A stretch of 26,301 nt of DNA from Protostelium mycophagum (taxonomy: Eukaryota > Evosea > Variosea > Protosteliida > Protosteliaceae), in NCBI GenBank assembly GCA_002081555.1, contig KV920937.1:8471-34771 (forward strand), read 5' to 3'. Made by a program: the position numbers and the translations under genes. Below are positions 1 through 9,810 of this stretch, piece by piece (the stretch's first letter is position 1; each line of letters opens with the position of its first letter). Below the pieces are notes generated by a model, which was given only the letters and a program-made list of their open reading frames with translations, had not been told where the DNA came from and searched no databases.

Positions 1-174
1 TGCAGGGAATCTGAAATATTAATTATGTGACTTTTTCATTGGAAAGTTCGATTTTGATAAAACCCATTATATTTGTTGTGTGACACTGACATTTCTTGAA
101 ATCTTTTGCACACAAGAATTCAGGGAATGTAAGCAGAAGACCAAAAGTGAAACGCCACACATAAAAAACACGAT

Positions 175-775
175 ATGACCGTAGCCACAACCCCAGAAAA
201 AGAACCCTTCATCAATGGGAAGAACAAGCCAGAGGAGGTGGACATTATCCAACAAGTTGTAGCTGATCTTCGCAGCTCGGACTACTGGGATGGATTGTGA
301 TTGGAAGTCTCATCACAGGAGCGTTACTTTTTCCACTTGGTGCACTGGCTGCCTCCTTTTGCCTCACATTCTTCGACATCAGAAAGGCCATTTTCCTGAC
401 ACAGATCATCACTCACGTCGGCCTCCTTCCCACCTTGAAAATCACACAGTATCTCTTTGCGATTGCCATGTCTGTGTCTGGGCTAAAGAAGTTTGCCAGC
501 ACTGTCGGCCTGATCTTTTACTGCATCATCTGTCTCGGATTTCCCGCGAACGACATTCTCAGAGGGTTTATGTTGCTCAATGCAGACAGAGAAACAGGAA
601 TCATATTCATTGTCTTAGGCTCTTGCATAGGTGATTATTCATCATCTTTTCATGTAGATGCTGACCATCCATAGCTTTATTTCTGATCATTTATTTTGGT
701 TGGCTGGCGAAACTGTCTTGCTCACCTGGCAAAGGGATAGAAGAGATGGAGAAAGAAGAATCAGTTACACTTTGA
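175..775 (+). CDS. Four-helix membrane protein, unknown family
   Basis: Exons 175-237, 276-630 and 675-775 (phase 0 and phase 1 introns of 38 and 44 nt) give a 172-aa protein. The second exon alone is a long open frame with no good ATG; joining it to the short first exon gives a clean start (MTVATTPEKEPFINGK). About four hydrophobic segments are seen, near residues 22-52, 70-85, 90-108 and 125-148, followed by a short acidic tail ending KEESVTL. This predicts an integral membrane protein with both ends probably cytosolic. I do not recognise the family. The layout recalls small DRAM/FRAG1-like or other four-pass proteins, but I see no diagnostic motif. Splice joins are well supported because hydrophobicity and frame continue across both. 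Confidence 0.7.
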
Positions 776-1268
776 CTTGAGCAAAAATAATGTGAATAGA
801 TATTTTTAGATTTGTTAAAATTGCACAACAGAGAAGGATGCAGAGGCCCCTCCTCCATCAACTTATTCTTGAGGATGTCGGCAGATTTCTTGTACATCAC
901 TGACGGCGACGAAACGGTTGGAAAATACTTTCGTAGAATCGAGATCAAGTGCCACTTGTGACTTTTTATCGGCAGGGTGACATTGAACAGCTCTGTTTGC
1001 CGTGGTGGGTTGACAAAGATTGCAGCAATTCACGAGACTTCTGCTATTAATATGAATGATTTTCGTGAATTGTCAGTGTCACAGAATGACATCTCTATGG
1101 CCTCCAACATTTGGAAAAATCGGGAGATGTCAATGTCAAAATTTTGTTACACATTTCACCGCATCAAGAGTGTATCTGAGTACGCCGAGGTCACCGCGAT
1201 GCTTCGCGGTATACTAACGAGAACTCCCTCGGTGGCACTGTCGCTTTGGTGTCAAACCAAGAAGGTTT
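776..1268. other. Intergenic region with one unexplained short ORF
   Basis: Spacer between the membrane protein and the LRR kinase. It should hold the kinase promoter; I see no clear TATA box. An open frame at 800-961 (+) runs 53 codons to a stop. From its only internal ATG (875) it gives 28 aa ending in a charged segment (DGDETVGKYFRRIEIKCHL). It could be a stray exon, a small gene or chance. A second open frame at 977-1384 overlaps the kinase start in another frame and looks like a shadow. Confidence 0.4.
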
Positions 1269-4200
1269 ATGCACACAATCACAAAAAGGATGCAACGGGG
1301 TACTCTGTGCCTCTTTGTGCTATTATTCACGATAGTGAATGGCTGGAAACAGGAAGAGTACGAAGCTCTAAAAGAGTTATATGAGGCTTTAGGAGGTGAA
1401 GAAAATGACCGAGTATTGCTGATGACTGTTGCTCAGGGGCTCAATGGACCTCACAATGGGATTTTTCACAGACCGACTATTGCTCCTATTCAAATGTAAA
1501 ATGTGATCAAATTGGTGCGTATGTATATTGATGCTTACGCACTCTCGACTGATTGATTGCAGGTGGATCAGTGACTGAGCTATTATTGTCTGGAAACAAT
1601 TTGAATGGAACTCTGCCCGCAGTGACAACATCTTGGAATTTTACAAACATGGTCACTCTTGACCTTGGAGCGAATAACATCAACGGAAGTCTATCTGACG
1701 CGATGGCTTTCGGCATGCCGAGTCTAAGCCGTTTCAATATTGGTTACAATCACATCTTCGGAGGGGTAAGATCTCCACATTTTGTTGAGGACACATTGTA
1801 CATCACATAGACATTTTCTGCAGGTCCCAGACAGTTTTGGCGCGCTGTCACAGATGTCTAATTTTAGTATCAATTCGAACGTGATGGACGGGATCCTCTC
1901 ACCACAGATCAGCAGATGGACGCAATTGAAGATATTTTACGCTTACGCCAACATGCTGACCGGAGATCTACCGGACTTCTCTAATGCTTCATATCTCGTG
2001 GCGATTGACGTCTCCGTGAATCAGTAATTTCTTGTATTTTCCTGTGCGGTAGCGTACCGTACTTTGTCTCGGTTACTACCGCGCTTTCTGTACAAAATTT
2101 TGATGACCACAGGCTGACGGGAAAAATGTTTGAATTTTCCAACATGGCGGCTTTGAGTTACCTCTCCGCTTCCCACAATTATCTGTCAGGTAATAGAGTT
2201 TTTACGACCTTCTACAACGTTGTAGGTCCCATCCCCGACTCCATAAACGCGGCCACATCATTATATCATTTTGATGTCAGCTACAACGAGATGACATCTA
2301 TGCCAAAATCAATGTCAAATTTGAAGTATCTGACGTTTCTAATCTTAGATCTCGGAAAATTCCGAGGACCTGTCACACCAGACATAGGCAAATGTACAAA
2401 TTTATTCACGGTGAGTTTCTTGAGGCGTCTTGTTCGCGGTAGTTACCGAACGGGCCTGCGGTAAGAACGTACTGACGAGGTGCAGCTCAGCTTTTCGGGA
2501 AACTTTTTCTCTGGCGCACTTCCGGATCTGAGCCAGCTGTTCTTTTTGCAAAATGTAATTCTCTCGATCATTTTCACATCTCATCATCGCTGCAGCTCGT
2601 CATCAGCGGCAATCAGTTGGAAGGACCTCTTCCGAGTTATTTTTCCGGACATACATCTATTGTTCAGATGTTTTTGGGCAATAACCGCTTCTCTGGCTAC
2701 ATCCCGGCGTGGACGGGCATGAATTCTTTGCAGGTTCTGCAGCTGTCGGATAATTTTCTGGGGGGAGAGGTATATATTATTGTATGGATTCTTTTGAAGA
2801 ATGACTCGTTGTAGATACCGACTTCTGTGATTAATTTGCCATCACTCGTGGTGATAGGTAATTTATTTTTTTAGAGAAGATATTTATGTTATTGTAGATG
2901 TGAGCAATAATGTCTTGACCGGTCCCGTCATCTTTCCATCTACAACTACCCTTTTATCTTCCGTCGACTATTCCGGGAACTCATTGACAGGTGCCATCCC
3001 AGACCTGTCAAACTACACCAACGTAAGTCTTGAGGTCTGATGGTTCGATTGAGATGTGACAGTTGATATCCCTATCTTTGAGCTACAACGTGCTGGGAGG
3101 CACGATGCCAGAGATGCCTCCCAGTCTGCAGTATTTAATTCTGGTGGGAAATTCACTGACAGGAGCCTTCCCGTCAAGCCTGTCAATATTGACAGCTCTC
3201 AAGATGTTAGACGTGTCCTACAACATGCTGTCTGGACAGGTGATGACATCAAGTCTAGAAGCTCAATTGTGCTGAGTCAACACAGATCCCCAGCACACTA
3301 TTTCAAGGAATGATCAATCTACAAACCTTACGTCTCTCCGGAAACCAACTGGTCGGAAATCTCCCGGACTTCTCTGCAAACACAGAACTCGTCGAGATAC
3401 AACTTAACATCAACGGATTTACCGGACCAATACCCCCCGGCCTAAACTCCTGCTCAAAATGTAAGATCATTAGAACACATCATCATGACACATGCCAGTG
3501 CAAGCGTTGTCTTTTGGTCTCAATTCTTTGAATGGAACAGTACCACCCCTCAACAATCTACAACAGATGGTCATATTAGATCTAAGCAGGAACGATCTAT
3601 CAGGAGATCTGTCTTTCATCTCCCAGATGACCAAGATCGTGGTGGTGAGATATCTCGTTGTAGTTTGACATATTGATGACGTAATCACAGTTGGTGCTTG
3701 CCGACAATAACTTCAAGGGGGCAATATTCGATCTACAATGGGTGTCCCAACGGAATAAAGCTATGACATATCTGGATATATCAAACAACCAATTCACCAA
3801 CAAGATCTTGTACCAACTTCCAGGCTCCATCATTTTCTTCAACGGCTCCAACAATTTATTCGAGGATGCACAGGTAGGTTTCATTGTAATGTGAAGTTTA
3901 TTACAATGTGACATCTTACAGACACCTGACACGATCTTCACGGGAATCACGCACAAGTGGATTTACATGACGGAGTGTTATATAAGCTCCAATCAACTCA
4001 GTGGAGCTGTATTGACTGTCTTCTCGACCACAAGGTTTTCACATTTATTTTCAACATAAATAATAATCTATTGGCATTAGATGAAAAATCCAATTAAAAC
4101 ATTTTTATAACTTCTGAAAAATTTCAGGATGCCGTCTCTACAGAGGTTAAGTCTATCCAACAACTCCCTCAGCGGGTCTCTACCTTCTTCCATCAGTCAA

Positions 4201-7200
4201 CTCTCCGCTCTTAACATGCTCGATCTGTCATACAATCTCATCACCGGGGAGATCCCATCCTTTTTGGGATCATTACAACTCCTCAGTTCCCTCAATCTCG
4301 GACATAATCAGTTCTCATCTACTGACATCTCATTCATATCGACCCTCACATTACTTCAAGTGGGTCACGTGACCTACTCATTCCGGTATCTGACCGTTGT
4401 AGACGCTCGATCTCTCCAGCAATAACATCACCGCACCCCTCCCAGCACAGATCGGCCAGCTGACCCGGCTCATTGATTTGGACCTCTCGAACAACAAATT
4501 ATCCGGGGGCATCCCCTCCGGCTTGTACAACATCCGTACCCTGGGCACCCTGATGCTGCAGAACAATCAATTGTCAGGAGATGTCAAGATCATATCATCG
4601 GATCCGCTCCAGGTGGATCTGAGTAACAATAGATTTGTGGGTAGCGCACAAGTCATCAGCGGGATGTCGTCGGTCGTCACTCTAAACATGAGCCACAACC
4701 AGTTCAGCGGTGAGCAACCACTTGTTAAAGACTATCAGTCATCGTCTCAGGTGTGCTGCCAGATTTATCACAGAAGATAAAGCTACAAGTTGTAGATGTG
4801 AGCAACAACGCTCTTTCTGGACCTCTATCTTCGCTTGCTACTCTGTCAAAATTGCAGGTATTCTACATTTTAAAAATAAAACAATAATAAAAACAGATAT
4901 TAAATATTAGCCGGAACAGCTTGAACGGCTCCTTGCCCTCGTTGCAAGCCCTCGGAAGCCTCAGCATAATCGACTTCAGTCATAACCAGTTCATGGACAA
5001 CACGGGGGTGGGGGTCATAGTGACGTCATCAAACGTCACAGGTGGTGATGTACAATGTGACATGACGGACAACCCGTTCTTGTGTCCTATCAATTGGCAG
5101 ACCTTTTTTCTTTGTAACGCAAGGTAGTCCGATGTGAAAGATGTCATTTTGACAGTTCTGACAGCTGTCATGTCGTCGACAGATTCGGGTCCAGTAATGT
5201 GTCACTCAGGTTGGAGGGAAATATCACGACCTTTGATGTCGACAATTTTTTGACGGTGCTCGCGACCGCCGCGAATATCACGAGAAGCAGGTTATCTGTT
5301 TTCAACTTGCGCGCCGGAAGGTGATGACGTCATCACATGACGTCTCGATCTGACATCTACAGTGTCATTGTAGATTTGATTGTGGGACCACCACCAGAGA
5401 ACAGTGTCAACGAAGGTAGTGCGCCAAGAACAGTTCAAGTGATCCAGATGCTCGCAGCAAACCAACAGATCGGCCAGTACATTGTAAATTCTCGCAAACA
5501 TTTGAGCCAATCCACGGTTCTAACCGTGATCTTCACGTCAACTTATCGTGACAGGTGATGGATTACGGAGTGATCACGCCCACATCTCCGGCAGTGAATA
5601 AGTCGGATACCCCTGTTGGACTTATTGTGGGATTAGTCATCGGAGTTACGGTATTGCTGAGCGTCGCCTTGGTGATCGGAGTTTTCTTGTACAAGAGAAG
5701 AGGAGATAGATCGGGACTTTACGACAGACAACTCGCCATGATTGACATGTCCCAAGTCAATCTTGGAGAAGCAAAGAACTGCATCGTGAGTGTCTTTATG
5801 TCGGTTTATTTTTTGTGCCGTTGTAGATCGCCAGATTTGTTTTAAAGGATCACAGGTCCCGTTCTCGGAATTCAAAGACATGGTGGAAGTTGGTGCAGGA
5901 GCCTACGGTATTGTATACAGGGCAGAATGGCGAAGTCTGGCAGTCGCTGTCAAACAGGTGACGTTTCTGACATAATGTCATGATGTCATGACAAGTTGTA
6001 GATCAGGGCGGAACACGTGACCCAAAAACAACTCAACGAATTCATGGTGAGTGACTTGTTCACCAGAGATATAGATACGTATTCACAATTACAGAGTGAG
6101 ATCGCGATACTGAGGAGGCTCCGATCACACCCGGTAAGTCAGGAACCCTCTCTATGTCTGACTTTTTGCAGAACGTCGTCTTGTTGTGAGTCTTTTGGAT
6201 GTCTTCCAACTTGTCTTGTTGAAATTAATATCACGCTTTTGCTGGAACGAGTTTGTACCCATTTGTTTGGGACTTTGTTCCAAGGAATTAGAACCATAAT
6301 TAAACTTTTACAGCATCGGGGTTACCTTCCCTCCCGATCCCCTCTCTATGGTGAGTAATGACGTCATCATTGAAAACCCGCTGAAGTCTCCAGGTCACAG
6401 AGTTCTGCGACGGCAGCTCTCTTATTGGTACGTTTTCCATCATTTTATTTTATTTATTTCACATTCATTTAATTAAATATTGCAGCGTTTATAGAGACGA
6501 ATGAGGTGACAGACGAAATGAGAGACAAGTTCCTCCATGATATCGCACTCGGTATGTACCATCTCCACCAAGAGGGAATCATACACAGGTAAGATATCTT
6601 CACCTTTGAAATGTCAATTTCGCGTGTGATGCGATGTGCGAGTGTTGAAGAATTACAGAGACCTTGCTGCCAGAAATATCCTCCTCACAAAGCATCTCGA
6701 CGCAAAGGTGACGTTTTCACTTTGACGTTTGACAGATCTTGACACATGTCAGGTGTCAGACTTTGGCATGTCCCGTCAAACAGCGGCAGAAGACAGCCAA
6801 GGCACCACACAGGCAACTGTGGGGCCGATAAAATGGATGGCACCAGAGGGCATTTCAAACAGACAATACTCCAAAGCCACGGACTCTTTCTCTTTCGGGT
6901 AGCCTCTTCAACAAACTCAAAAATCTCTGACACATAAAAGAGTGGTTGCCTGGGAGATCATCACCCGTAAACAGCCTTGGGAAGATATGACCTCTATAGA
7001 GGTCGCCATCGCGGTTGTAACAGAGGGGCAAAGGCTCCCCATGCCCGAAACAGCACCGTGGATCCAGTCACTCATCAAGGGTGGGTCTCGTGAGAGGAAT
7101 AGTCTTTTAATCGCCTGCAGCGTGCTGGAGTAACAGCGCAGAAGACCGGCCCACCTTCGAAGCGATGTGCGCCACAATCGGTGGAGAACGAGGAATCACG

Positions 7201-7435
7201 AACGAGCGAGAGATATACCGTGAGTGTTCTATTTTTAGCTTCCCGCCATTTCTTATTGTTCAAAATTGAGAAAGAACTGATGATTGTAGGACGAGCTACA
7301 CCAACGACATCCAAGGGCTCTGAGTCTGTTGGCGACAAGACGTCCTCTTCCAACAAGACTCTCAATCGTTCTGAGGTCATAGTCGAGGAGGTCGTGGATA
7401 CCAACTATGCCCCCGTGATGGCGCCAAGTGAGTAG
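1269..7435 (+). CDS. LRR receptor kinase with tyrosine-kinase-like domain
   Basis: A 34-exon model gives 1470 aa in frame: 1269-1395, 1437-1514, 1563-1765, 1824-2023, 2113-2189, 2226-2410, 2486-2554, 2596-2769, 2815-2857, 2898-3022, 3063-3239, 3286-3460, 3499-3644, 3691-3873, 3922-4034, 4128-4359, 4403-4709, 4751-4857, 4897-5123, 5183-5320, 5363-5483, 5555-5785, 5835-5957, 6002-6046, 6095-6133, 6172-6185, 6314-6350, 6394-6427, 6486-6588, 6659-6707, 6753-6898, 6941-7080, 7121-7219, 7290-7435. A signal peptide (LCLFVLLFTIVNG) is followed by an LRR N-cap with paired Cys (DYCSYSNVKC) and many plant-type repeats (LxLSxNxLSGxIP). A capping region, a juxtamembrane domain and one TM helix (about 1091-1114) come next. 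The kinase has GAGAYG (1166-1171), VAVK (K1186), HRDLAARN (H1277-N1283), DFG (D1297) and GPIKWMAPE (1318-1326). DLAARN is the tyrosine-kinase form of the catalytic loop. By family this is a cell-surface receptor. Ligand and targets are unknown. The acceptor of exon 23 (5834) is the least certain join. Confidence 0.88.
2045..2084. repeat. GGTAGTTACCG-family hairpin, copy 1
   Basis: Lies inside kinase intron 4 (2024-2112). GCGGTAG on the left is matched by CTACCGC on the right, with internal CGTACCGTAC and CGGTTAC, so the RNA or DNA strand can fold back. It is related to the other copies in this window by the shared core GGTAG(T)TACCG. Confidence 0.55.
2212..2225. repeat. 14-bp perfect palindrome at an intron 3' end
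   Basis: CTACAACGTTGTAG is its own reverse complement and forms the last 14 nt of a 36-nt intron (2190-2225), so it contains the acceptor AG. Each half is the recurring GTTGTAG motif of this window. Confidence 0.8.
2435..2465. repeat. GGTAGTTACCG-family element, copy 2
   Basis: Lies in kinase intron 6 (2411-2485). It has the core CGCGGTAGTTACCG followed by a second half-site CGGTAAG. Folding is weaker than in other copies. Confidence 0.5.
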
Positions 7436-7603
7436 TAACGGGTATGTTTGGACTAAAGTCTTTCAGAAAAGTCACAACTCAGGAAGGGTTAACCGTAAAT
7501 TCTTGAATAAAAATATTATTTTTTTGTGGGTTGTAGATGACGTCAACAATTCGGTGCTTCAAAAAGTTCACACAGATCAATCGATACTTTCACGACAACA
7601 ACA

Positions 7604-9418
7604 ATGGATGAGTCTTATTTTCTGCCAGCTGAGATATGGAGGGAGATCTTCAGTCTCCTCTTCATCATTCCATATGATCCAAGCGATCCCTGGGCAACAG
7701 CACAGACAGATAATCAGTCTTATACCGTGGTGAGAAGTGTATGTAGTGAATGGAGGGATTTAGCCGACAGCTGTTTTGACTTTCAATCGGCAGCGGTGAG
7801 TGATGATGATCTGAGCCATTTTGTTAATTCGATAAGGCACTGCAGACTTCTGCATCAAAGGGACTTATAGAATCTTTACAATTGTGCTTATCACAACAAA
7901 AATGGAACATGGATCAGCTGCAGCTGTGTTTAGAGGTGATGTGTGCAGTTCGATTCGATCTTAATCGTGTAGCTCGCAGTAACAAATGGACACACACGTG
8001 CAGTACAGATTCTGCTGGATAATGGTGCTGATCCGAGTGCAAGTGAGCCTCCTTTTTGATGGTACAATCTGACATAGTGTACAGACGACAATTTTTGTAT
8101 CATATATGCTTCTTCTTATGGACACAAAGAAGTCGTTCAGGTATTTATACATATTGGCATTCACAATCAATCAACTGTGTACATTTAGGCTGGGTAAAAG
8201 TCAATTTAAAACCTTGCAACCGTTGGGAAATTAAGATGTCTCGATAAAGTTTGTTTCATCTGAAGCCTTTGTAGATGCTTCTTGAAGATGAGAGGGTGGA
8301 TGTGCTGGCAAGTGACGGACTTGCACTACAACGAGCTATGGTTTTGGATCACCCAGAAATCGCCAAGATGTTGATGCACAAATGCAAAGGTTGGTCCTCA
8401 CAAGAGGTGAATTATCATTTTCAACTAAATACCTCAAGTCTTCGTCGAGGCGGGCTCATAATAAACTGGCAGAGCCACAGTGAACAACAACAACAGCAAA
8501 CGCCAGATAAAAAAGCTGTACAAGAGTATTTTTCCTTTCACGGTTGCAAAACGCGATGATCACGTTATCAAACCCTAATGAAAAACTGACGAGTTGTAGA
8601 CCGCCAACAGATGGTTCTTGTTTGCCTCAGCAAGCGGGGACAGTGAATTGATGAGATACATTTTGAAACATTCAGAGTGTGATCCCTCTGCAGACAACAA
8701 TATCGCTCTGCGCGGTGCAATTTGTAACGGCCATCTAGAAGCCATGAAATTGTTGTTGGAAGACGGGAGAGCCCAAGTCCAAGGTGAGGATATTCCTTCT
8801 CCATGCCAATATGACAGATGTCAAAATGACACTTTCCCAGCGGATACCGTTGCCGGGATACTTCACAAGACGACACCACAGGTCATAGAATTATTACTGA
8901 AAGATAAGAGAATCGACCCCACCTGGGACGAAGGTTTTTTATTCTCCGAAATCATCACGACCGGCACGGTGAGCCACACTTACGTAGAGTTGTAGAATGA
9001 CGTGAGTTAGGCGGACCAACTCGTCCCGTTTCTGAAGGACGGGAGGGTGGATCCTGGGGGCTTTGACGACTGGGCTATAAGAGCTGCTGTGCATAGAGGT
9101 AGAATATTCATCTTGTACTTTTATATAACGAATTAAACTTTCGACTTGATTATTCTTCAAACATGTTGGTCAATTATCCAAGAGATGCCTGAGATTTCCA
9201 GGAAACGCCGATATGGTGCGGGAGCTCTTGAAGGATCCCAGAGTCAACCCAAATGCTGCCGGAAATGTAGGTCCACAGTTCTTGTCCCTTTGTAGATCCA
9301 CTCACCACGCCTAAAAATAACATCGGTGCAGGAGGCATTCATGGTCGCTCTGCAGAGAGGAGACCCCGAGATACTGGGGTTGCTTGCTTCTGATGACAGA
9401 ATATATCAGAGTGGATAA
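7604..9418 (+). CDS. F-box-like ankyrin-repeat protein
   Basis: Ten exons, 363 aa: 7604-7795, 7846-7935, 7973-8042, 8085-8140, 8275-8406, 8600-8783, 8841-8968, 9011-9098, 9202-9266, 9332-9418. The N-terminus (LPAEIWREIFSLL then VVRSVCSEWRDLAD) fits an F-box-like helix set. The rest is degenerate ankyrin repeats, with segments such as LAVTNGHTRAVQILLDNGADPSA, ASSYGHKEVV, NGHLEAMKLLLEDGR and GNADMVRELLKDPRVNPNA (in part across splice joins). By family, F-box proteins recruit substrates to SCF ubiquitin ligases through their repeats, which here would be the ankyrins. Substrate unknown. The 193-nt intron 8407-8599 is unusually long for this gene and could hide a small exon. The start lies 168 nt after the kinase stop, so the promoter is short. 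Confidence 0.82.
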
Positions 9419-9810
9419 AGCTATAAATAAATTGTCAAAGATAATTCCTAAGGACACAATGCCTTATACATGTGTGTTCAAAAACATCTTACAAAGACAT
9501 GAAAGATATCTTGGGATCTAAAAATAGAACTGAACATCTGCGTGGCAAGTCCTCTGTCATTTAAAAAATTAATAAAAACGGTTTCGGTGACATCACAAAT
9601 AACAGGTTGTAAAACGTGGCCCGGGAACAAGGGCTGGAGAGAAACATCCACGACACGCTTTCAGTGAGGTGTCGACATCCTCCTCTTTAATTAATGCTGA
9701 TCGATGAGAAGACAGTTGTCTTTGACAAACTGAAAATTATCATATCCAGCATATTCTTTGTCTATTTCGAGTAGATCTGCACAAACCTCTCCTGATCTCA
9801 ACAGAATTTA
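9419..9810. other. Intergenic spacer, nothing recognised
   Basis: 392 nt between the ankyrin protein and eIF4G, both on the plus strand. It must contain the 3' UTR of the first and promoter of the second. I see no ORF of note, repeat or RNA gene. Confidence 0.5.

Noticed and set aside
977-1384. 135-codon open frame upstream of and overlapping the kinase start
   Set aside because: It overlaps the signal-peptide exon in another frame and shows no domain-like pattern.
8407-8559. Open extension with a Gln run after the GWSSQE segment of the ankyrin protein
   Set aside because: Joining 8406 to 8600 restores ankyrin sequence directly, so the extension is most likely intron read-through.
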